From positions 1 to 64,000 of the forward strand of contig NZ_JANUSB010000002.1 of NCBI RefSeq assembly GCF_024793895.1: DNA of 64,000 nucleotides. Reading direction: 5' to 3'. Under the pieces are notes generated by a model. That model ran no database searches and was not told the DNA's origin. It was given only the letters and a program-made list of their open reading frames with translations. This DNA comes from Serratia sp. AKBS12 (GTDB lineage: Bacteria > Pseudomonadota > Gammaproteobacteria > Enterobacterales > Enterobacteriaceae). This document shows positions 58,505 to 64,000 of this stretch, one piece after another. Numbering within the stretch: position 1 is the stretch's first letter; the number at the start of each line of letters is the position of its first letter. Made by a program: the position numbers and the translations under genes.

Positions 58505-60048
58505 ACAGTCATCTCGCGACCCTGTTGCAACCGGAACCGATACCGTTTTACACCACCCTGATCCTGTTTTTGCTGCTACTTGGCGGCATTGGCTGGTACG
58601 CCGCGCGCGCCACCAAATCGTTGAGTGATTTTCTGGTGATGGGCGGCAAGGCCGGGGCGCTGGTCGGCGGTTTTGCCTACTTCGCCAGCCAGTACAGCAT
58701 GAGTACCTTTATGGGCGTGCCGGCGATGACCTACAGTACCGGCTTTGCCGGCATGAGCGTGTCCGTGCCGGGATTGGCATTTTCCATGATCGTGCCGGTG
58801 CTGTTCGTCGGCCGCAAACTGATGCTGATGGGCCGTCGCTACAACATGATGACCATGAGCGACTACCTGTCCGACCGCTACGAGTCCACCGCCATTCGCG
58901 GCGTGCACGCGGTGATGATGGTGATCTTTCTGATCGCCATGATGGGCGCCCAAACGGTCGGCGCCGGGGTGATCCTCAACACCTTTACCGGCTTGCCGGA
59001 GTGGATTGGCGTGGTGGTGATGGGCGTAGTGGTGGTGTTGTACTGCATGACCGGCGGTATGACCGGCGCCATGATGACCGACGTGTTGCAGGGAGGGCTG
59101 ATGATCGCCACCGCCGTGGTCACCTTTGTGGTGTCGATTCACGCCGGCGGCGGCATGGAGGCGATCACCGGCAAGCTGGCGGCCGAGATGCCCAACCATC
59201 TGACCCACCCCGGAGCCAAAGGCGACTTCCCGTGGCAAACCTATGTGTCGATGATCGTGATGTGGAGCTTCTTCACCATCGGTCAGCCGACGCTGTTTAC
59301 CAAATTCTTCACCATGAACAGCTACCGCACCATGTTTAAAGCGGTGATCCTTGGCACCCTGGGCATGCTGTTCTCGGCGACCATGATTGAATGGTCCGGC
59401 GTCAATGCCGCCACCTTTATCAGCGGTCTGACCGGGCAGGAAACCGATTTTATCGTACCGGTGATCCTGCAACAGAATCTGTCACCATGGATCGCCGCAC
59501 TGCTGATCACCGGCATCGTTTCCGCCGGGATGTCGACCATTTCGGCGTTGCTGGTCGTCGCCACCGGCGGCATTACCCGCGACATCTATCAGAACGTTTT
59601 CCGGCCACGGGCGTCTGCGGATCAGATCCTGCGGCTGTCACGCTGGATAACGGTGCTGCTGGGCATCGCCGCCATCGCCATCGGCATCATCAAGCCTGCG
59701 GGGATCTTCGCCCTGATTCGTTTTGCCTTCGGCGGCCTCGGGATCTGGGTGGCGCCGGTGATCCTCGGCATGTACTGGAAGCGCGCCACGCTCGCGGGAG
59801 CCATCAGTTCGGTGATCCTTGGCGAGCTGGCCTATGTGGCGATGAAACTGTGGTTCCCGCAGCTGGCGTTCGGCTTTGATCCGCTGATCGTCTGCTGGAG
59901 CTTTACCATGCTGGTGATGGTGCTGGTTAGCCTGTTCACCCGCCCGAGCAGCGATGCTACTCTCAGACGCCACTTTGACGATCTGGCTGCATTGTGTGCC
60001 GCACGCGCCCGACGAAGCACACCGACAACCGTGACACCAACCAAATGA
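58501..60048 (+). CDS. Sodium:solute symporter (SSS family)
   Basis: A 515-residue inner-membrane symporter with about 13 transmembrane segments. SSS features visible are the N-terminal RATKSLSDFLVMGGK loop, the GMSDYL-type MTMSDYLSDRY segment, YCMTGGMTGAMMTDVLQGG, and the sodium-site helix ITGIVSAGMSTISALLVVATGGI (in part SAGMSTISALLVVATGG). It resembles the pantothenate/proline branch. The substrate is presumably processed by the downstream hydrolases. The stop overlaps the regulator start (ATGA). Confidence 0.88.
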   Translation: MNSHLATLLQPEPIPFYTTLILFLLLLGGIGWYAARATKSLSDFLVMGGKAGALVGGFAYFASQYSMSTFMGVPAMTYSTGFAGMSVSVPGLAFSMIVPVLFVGRKLMLMGRRYNMMTMSDYLSDRYESTAIRGVHAVMMVIFLIAMMGAQTVGAGVILNTFTGLPEWIGVVVMGVVVVLYCMTGGMTGAMMTDVLQGGLMIATAVVTFVVSIHAGGGMEAITGKLAAEMPNHLTHPGAKGDFPWQTYVSMIVMWSFFTIGQPTLFTKFFTMNSYRTMFKAVILGTLGMLFSATMIEWSGVNAATFISGLTGQETDFIVPVILQQNLSPWIAALLITGIVSAGMSTISALLVVATGGITRDIYQNVFRPRASADQILRLSRWITVLLGIAAIAIGIIKPAGIFALIRFAFGGLGIWVAPVILGMYWKRATLAGAISSVILGELAYVAMKLWFPQLAFGFDPLIVCWSFTMLVMVLVSLFTRPSSDATLRRHFDDLAALCAARARRSTPTTVTPTK

Positions 60049-61046
60049 CAGAGGCCTGCATTATCAACATCGACAAGAACTTGCCCATTGCGCTGCAAAC
60101 CCAGATCGTAGGGGCTATCGAATACGGCATCATGGCCGGCACCTATCGCCATGATGTCGCGTTACCGTCGGTACGCGCGCTCAGTAAACAGCTGGGAGTA
60201 GCGCAACTGACGGTCAGCCATGCCTACCAAACCCTGAAGAGCATGGGACTTATCGAGACCATCGCCGGCAAGGGAACCTATGTTGTGCGCAACCGGCAGG
60301 AAATGGCCCATGAAGATCAGGTCAGTCAGCTGCATCAGCGCTTTCAGCAATTGCTGCAGGATGCCGCGCGGCTTGGCCTGTCGGAGTCGTTCTTTATCGG
60401 TGCGTTGAATCAGATGCAGGCGGCCGCCCCGCCCCCCATCGCGCTGCGCATGGCGATGGTGGGTAATTCCAACCGTATCAATCGCAGCTATATCGACAGC
60501 ATCTGCGAAGTTCTGGGTAATCAGCAACCGATCGATACCTATACCTTCCGCGAATTCGCCGAACTGGCGGCGGACAAACTGGCCAGCTATCAGTTCTGGC
60601 TGACCATTCCACACTGTATCCCGCGCTTGCGCCAGCGCATTGATCCACAGACGCCGGTATTTGCCCCGTATCTGATCCCCGCCGAAGATACTCGTACCCG
60701 GCTGGCTCAGCTCAGCGCCGATGCCTCGGTACTGCTGGTTTCACGCTATCAGGCTTTCCTGCCTGCCATGCTGGAAGGGGTAAAAACCTTCGCGCCGCAT
60801 ATTGGCCAGATAGCCGTCGCCGCGCTGGAAGATGAAGGTCTGACGGCGGCGCTGGCAAGCCACAAAACCATCATTTACAGCACCGGCTGCCATAGTCATC
60901 TGCAACCGCTGCTGCCGGCGTCCCGTATCGTCTTTGAATATCGCCATACCCCGGAACCCCGCTATCTGCGGGAAATCTTGCGTCCCGCCTGGCATCACTA
61001 TTGTCAGCACCTGGCTCTTCAAGGAGAGAATAATGAAAATCAGTGA
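60045..61046 (+). CDS. GntR-family transcriptional regulator
   Basis: The 333-residue protein has an N-terminal GntR winged helix (about 10-80: LPSVRALSKQLGVAQLTVSHAYQTL in part, then GLIETIAGKGTYVV). The remaining 250 residues are a ligand-binding domain I cannot assign to FadR, HutC/UTRA or MocR types; no PLP-lysine motif is visible. It is embedded in the operon it probably controls and overlaps both neighbours (ATGA with the symporter; 14 bp with the hydrolase gene). Confidence 0.83.
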   Translation: MTEACIINIDKNLPIALQTQIVGAIEYGIMAGTYRHDVALPSVRALSKQLGVAQLTVSHAYQTLKSMGLIETIAGKGTYVVRNRQEMAHEDQVSQLHQRFQQLLQDAARLGLSESFFIGALNQMQAAAPPPIALRMAMVGNSNRINRSYIDSICEVLGNQQPIDTYTFREFAELAADKLASYQFWLTIPHCIPRLRQRIDPQTPVFAPYLIPAEDTRTRLAQLSADASVLLVSRYQAFLPAMLEGVKTFAPHIGQIAVAALEDEGLTAALASHKTIIYSTGCHSHLQPLLPASRIVFEYRHTPEPRYLREILRPAWHHYCQHLALQGENNENQ

Positions 61047-61734
61047 AATGAACTGGTTTCAAGTACAGGAATACCTCGCTCGTGACGATCGGGTTATCCT
61101 GTCACTTGGTAGTACTGAACAACACGCCTATCTCAGCCTGTGTACCGACCACCTGCTGGCTTCCCTGCTGGCCGAACAGGCCGGCGAACGGCTGGGCATC
61201 GCGGTGTATCCCGGCTTGCCGTTCGGTATGGCGCCCTATTTCAGTCAATTCCCCGGCACCATCAATTTACGCCCGGCAACCTATAATGCCCTGCTGGAGG
61301 ATCTGCTCTCCAGCCTGTACCAGAGCGGTTTTCGTCGTATTTTTCTGCTTAATGGCCATGGCGGCAACAGCCCGGTACAGGTACAGATCCATAACTGGCT
61401 CAACCAGCATGACGACGCGCGCGTACAGTTGCATAACTGGTGGGCCGCGCCGAAAGTGATGGGGTTGGTGAAAAGTTTTTCCGCCAACGCCTCCCATGCC
61501 TCGTGGATGGAAAACTTCCCCTGGACGCGTTTACCCGACGTCGCCATGCCGCAACAGGAAAAACCGGCCATCGAGGTTGCCAGGCTGGCGCAACTGCCGG
61601 CCAGTGCGGTGAAGGCTTATATCGGCGATGGCAACTATGGCGGCGAATACCAACGCAGCGACGACGACATGCAGCGCATCTGGCAGGTCGGCCTGGAGGA
61701 AACCTGTCAGCTGCTGGAACAGGGGTGGATATGA
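61033..61734 (+). CDS. Creatininase-family amidohydrolase
   Basis: The 233-residue protein shows the binuclear metal site of the family: GSTEQHAYLSLCTDH (Glu29, His31, Asp39) and LLNGHGGNSPVQ (His109). Family members hydrolyse creatinine, formylated pterins or other cyclic and linear amides, so the substrate cannot be read from sequence. RBS AAGGAG precedes the ATG. The stop overlaps the iadA-like start (ATGA). Confidence 0.87.
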   Translation: MKISEMNWFQVQEYLARDDRVILSLGSTEQHAYLSLCTDHLLASLLAEQAGERLGIAVYPGLPFGMAPYFSQFPGTINLRPATYNALLEDLLSSLYQSGFRRIFLLNGHGGNSPVQVQIHNWLNQHDDARVQLHNWWAAPKVMGLVKSFSANASHASWMENFPWTRLPDVAMPQQEKPAIEVARLAQLPASAVKAYIGDGNYGGEYQRSDDDMQRIWQVGLEETCQLLEQGWI

Positions 61735-62897
61735 TGAGCTACAGCCTGATCGAAAACGCCCGGCTGCTGACCGGACAAGGTATTCAACGCCAGCAGCTGT
61801 TGATCGGCATGGGCCGGATTCTGGCCATCGGCGAGGATCTGTCAGCGCCGGCGCTGCAACCATGCCAACGCTTTGACGCCGGCGATCGCCTGCTGGCACC
61901 AGGACTGATCGACCAGCATGTCCATTTGATTGGTGGCGGCGGCGAAGCCGGGTTCCATACCCGCACGCCGGAGGTGCAACTGTCGCAACTGTTGCGCAGC
62001 GGTATTACCAGCGTGATGGGACTGCTCGGCACCGACGGCGTCACGCGCCACGTCCAGTCGCTGTTCGCCAAAGTGATGGGGCTGCGCAACGAAGGCATTT
62101 CCGCCTGGATGCTGACCGGCTCCTATCAAGTGCCAACCATTACCGTCACCGGGTCGATATGCGATGACATCACCTTTATCGAGCCGATATTGGGGGTGAA
62201 AACGGCGATTTCCGATCATCGTTCTTCACAGCCCAGTTGCGAAGCGTTGATCCATATCGCGACCCAGGCGCGCGCGGCAGCATTATTAACGCAGAAACCG
62301 GGACTGGTGGTAATGCATATGGGCAACGCGCAGGCCGCCCTGACGCCGCTGGAAGAGATTCGCGATCGCTGCGAGGTGCCACTCGGTCATTTCTTGCCCA
62401 CCCACGTCAACCGGCAACGGCACCTGTGGCGACATGCCATGCGCCTGGCCAGGCAGGACGGCGTCAATCTCGATCTGACCTCGGGGATCAGCCCACATCT
62501 GGGCGCTCGTGGCGCAGTAAAACCCAGCGAGGCGATACTGGAAGCGCTGGACGAAGGGATCCCACTGGCACAGCTGACGCTCAGCTCCGACGGCAACGGC
62601 AGCATTCCGGCTTTTGACCAGGCCGGCAATATTTGTGGCATGGCAGTCGCCGGTTTCGGCAGTCTGCTTGACGAGGTGCGCGATCTCAGCGGCGAACTGC
62701 CGCTCGAACAATGTTGGGCATTGGTGGCGTCCAACGTCGCACAGCGCTTGAAACTGCAAGACAAGGGAGAAATCAGCGTCGGTAAAGATGCCGATCTGCT
62801 GCTGCTGGATGACGCCTTACAGCCCTGTTCACTGTGGGCAAAGGGGCGTTTGATGCTGCACAATGCCGAGCCGCTGGTTCGGGGAACCTTTGAATAA
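61731..62897 (+). CDS. iadA: Beta-aspartyl (isoaspartyl) dipeptidase
   Basis: IadA hydrolyses isoaspartyl dipeptides released from damaged proteins. The 388 residues follow E. coli IadA with all metal and catalytic residues: HVHLIGGGGEAG (His63, His65), carboxylated Lys157 in LGVKTAISDHRS, His196 in VMHMG, His225 in LPTHVNR and Asp287 in LSSDGNGS. It has a slightly different N terminus and an extra loop near 255-262. Last gene of the operon. True substrate could be another beta-linked amide. Confidence 0.88.
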   Translation: MMSYSLIENARLLTGQGIQRQQLLIGMGRILAIGEDLSAPALQPCQRFDAGDRLLAPGLIDQHVHLIGGGGEAGFHTRTPEVQLSQLLRSGITSVMGLLGTDGVTRHVQSLFAKVMGLRNEGISAWMLTGSYQVPTITVTGSICDDITFIEPILGVKTAISDHRSSQPSCEALIHIATQARAAALLTQKPGLVVMHMGNAQAALTPLEEIRDRCEVPLGHFLPTHVNRQRHLWRHAMRLARQDGVNLDLTSGISPHLGARGAVKPSEAILEALDEGIPLAQLTLSSDGNGSIPAFDQAGNICGMAVAGFGSLLDEVRDLSGELPLEQCWALVASNVAQRLKLQDKGEISVGKDADLLLLDDALQPCSLWAKGRLMLHNAEPLVRGTFE

Positions 62898-62971
62898 AAC
62901 GGCAAGCTGATAGCCCCGGGCGTACATTTCCGGTAGACTTCGCCGGTTTTTGAGTCAATGAGGCCGTAATA

Positions 62972-63331
62972 ATGGCAACCACGCTGTTTAAAGATTTTCA
63001 GTTTGAAGCCGCACACCGTTTGCCGCACGTGCCGGAAGGTCATAAATGTGGCCGTCTGCATGGGCATTCGTTTATGGTGCGTCTGGAAGTGACCGGTGAG
63101 GTCGATGCTCATACCGGTTGGGTAATGGATTTTGCCGAACTTAAAGCGGTGTTTACCCCCGTCTGGGAACGGTTGGATCACCATTATCTGAACGATATTC
63201 CAGGGTTGGAAAATCCCACCAGCGAAGTGCTCGCCGCCTGGATTTGGCAGCAGTTGAAACCGCAGTTGCCGGAGCTCAGCGCCGTGATGGTCAAGGAAAC
63301 CTGTACCGCCGGCTGTGTATATAAAGGCTAA
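62972..63331 (+). CDS. queD: 6-carboxy-5,6,7,8-tetrahydropterin synthase QueD
   Basis: QueD makes carboxytetrahydropterin from dihydroneopterin triphosphate in queuosine biosynthesis. The 119-residue protein has the zinc histidines in FEAAHRLPH and GRLHGHSF, the catalytic Cys in HKCGRLHG and the C-terminal [11 protein letters not shown]. Length close to E. coli (121). Convergent with queE, the next enzyme in the pathway. Confidence 0.96.
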   Translation: MATTLFKDFQFEAAHRLPHVPEGHKCGRLHGHSFMVRLEVTGEVDAHTGWVMDFAELKAVFTPVWERLDHHYLNDIPGLENPTSEVLAAWIWQQLKPQLPELSAVMVKETCTAGCVYKG

Positions 63332-63377
63332 TCCCCTTTATGCTTGAAGTGGCATCGATGTTGGCTACGCTCACTCA

Positions 63378-63409
63378 CCCGAATCACTGACGCATGTCAG
63401 CTCATCGGG
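63378..63409. repeat. Hairpin in the queD-queE spacer
   Basis: CCCGAATCACTGAC-GCAT-GTCAGCTCATCGGG pairs at both ends (CCCGA/TCGGG and TGAC/GTCA) with mismatches between. It may be a dispersed intergenic repeat or part of a terminator for the convergent genes; no U tract is present. Confidence 0.5.
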
Positions 63410-63470
63410 CCTGGTTTCCTGGCCGCCTTGATGCCACTCCCATTATTTGGGGTCTCAGCGCTCACCGCTG

Positions 63471-64000
63471 TTAAGCAATATTCAAATACTTATGGGTTTG
63501 CATCGATAACCGCCAGTTGCGCGCGATGCAGGTTTCAATGCACAGTCTGGTGGCTTCGTCTTTTTGACTGATCGGCTGCAAGGCGATAATCCGCCGTTTC
63601 TCATCGTGCAACGTATCCAGCAGTGCATCCAGCGCGTCAATATCACGTTGACGTCCCACCGGGTGCTTGATTTCATCGGCACGCGTCAGCGCCTGCTCCA
63701 GCACCTTCATGCCGCCACGCATATTCACTTTGGGTGAAACCGTCACCCAGGTGTTTGGCGTGCACAAAATCTCATGGGTACCACTGGTTTCAATCTGGCA
63801 GGCGTAGCCGTTGAGCTCAAACAGCCTGGTCAACGGGATCAAATCATAAATGCAGGGTTCGCCACCGGTGATGACGATATGGCGCGCGGTGTAGCCCTGC
63901 TGTTGCACCACCTCCAGCAGCTGTTCCGCCGTGGCACTCCCCCAGGCGTCGCTTTCTTCGGTTTTGACCAGGATCCGCTGCATGTCCACTTCCCGATTGG
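63471..64000 (-). CDS. queE: 7-carboxy-7-deazaguanine synthase QueE (5' end beyond the window)
   Basis: QueE is a radical-SAM enzyme that converts carboxytetrahydropterin to 7-carboxy-7-deazaguanine. The C-terminal 176 residues are present (VITGGEPCIYDL, QIETSGTHEI, TVSPKVNMRGG, QPISQKDEATRLC, ending QTHKYLNIA) and match E. coli QueE. The reading frame stays open past position 64000 (NREVDMQ, equivalent to E. coli DREVSLF), so the N-terminal part with the CxxxCxxC cluster motif lies outside the window; an internal ATG at 63989 is not the start. Confidence 0.95.
   Translation of the reverse strand, partial: NREVDMQRILVKTEESDAWGSATAEQLLEVVQQQGYTARHIVITGGEPCIYDLIPLTRLFELNGYACQIETSGTHEILCTPNTWVTVSPKVNMRGGMKVLEQALTRADEIKHPVGRQRDIDALDALLDTLHDEKRRIIALQPISQKDEATRLCIETCIARNWRLSMQTHKYLNIA

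Noticed and set aside
62898-62971. PreQ1 riboswitch before queD
   Set aside because: The 74-bp spacer does not show the small H-type pseudoknot of preQ1 aptamers.

Overview
The window is one contiguous piece of an enterobacterial chromosome, most likely Serratia (Yersiniaceae), probably not S. marcescens given its moderate GC. Most genes are near full-length counterparts of E. coli genes in the E. coli or Yersinia order: clpB-pgeF-rluD-bamD-raiA-pheLA-tyrA-aroF, rplS-trmD-rimM-rpsP-ffh-ypjD-corB-luxS-gshA-yqaA-yqaB-serV-csrA-alaS-recX-recA-pncC, mltB-mutS-rpoS-nlpD-pcm-surE-truD-ispF-ispD-ftsB, and ygbE-cysCNDG-iap-cysHIJ-queD-queE. The Serratia assignment rests on a P2 Ogr-type regulator with a neighbouring holin gene, as in the S. 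marcescens nucC/regC locus, and on cysG lying beside cysDNC.

Layout. Positions 1-435 hold the promoters of an rRNA operon leaving the window on the minus strand, next to the heat-shock gene clpB. Positions 3.1-10.3 kb hold translation and outer-membrane functions and the phenylalanine and tyrosine branch, with a pheL attenuator and an aroF promoter. Positions 10.3-13.0 kb hold a DcuB-type transporter and the outer-membrane protein YdiY. Positions 13.1-15.5 kb are an accessory island of phage origin. Positions 15.7-43.2 kb are housekeeping genes, including the small RNA gene micA between luxS and gshA, an intact tRNA-Ser(GCU) next to a broken tRNA-Arg, the SOS-controlled recA, and the mutS/rpoS/nlpD block. 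Positions 43.6-46.1 kb encode an amino-acid ABC importer with possible ArgR boxes. Positions 46.1-56.8 kb hold nearly the whole assimilatory sulfate-to-sulfide and siroheme pathway. Positions 56.9-62.9 kb are a divergently transcribed accessory cluster: a DegT-type aminotransferase one way, and a sodium/solute symporter, GntR-family regulator, creatininase-family hydrolase and IadA-type beta-aspartyl dipeptidase the other way. queD and the 3' part of queE close the window.

The most interesting part is 13.1-15.5 kb. A 186-type CI repressor with two tandem DNA-binding domains (minus strand) is followed by a 64-codon gene under a perfect LexA box and closed by its own terminator. Next come an Ogr-type dyad (TGT-N12-ACA, arms GGGTTGTG/CACAACCC) upstream of an orphan holin, and an Ogr homologue whose promoter is covered by a 16-bp perfect inverted repeat. 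No structural phage genes and no lysozyme gene are present. This looks like a phage lysogeny switch kept as a stand-alone SOS-to-Ogr relay, related to but rewired from the S. marcescens nucEDC/regABC locus. Its targets probably lie elsewhere in the genome.

A second system worth study is the 56.9-62.9 kb divergon, where one palindrome (GTTATA-N6-TATAAC) lies across both divergent -10 boxes and the operon encodes its own regulator. Function calls come from recognition of protein families and motifs; no alignments or database searches were run.
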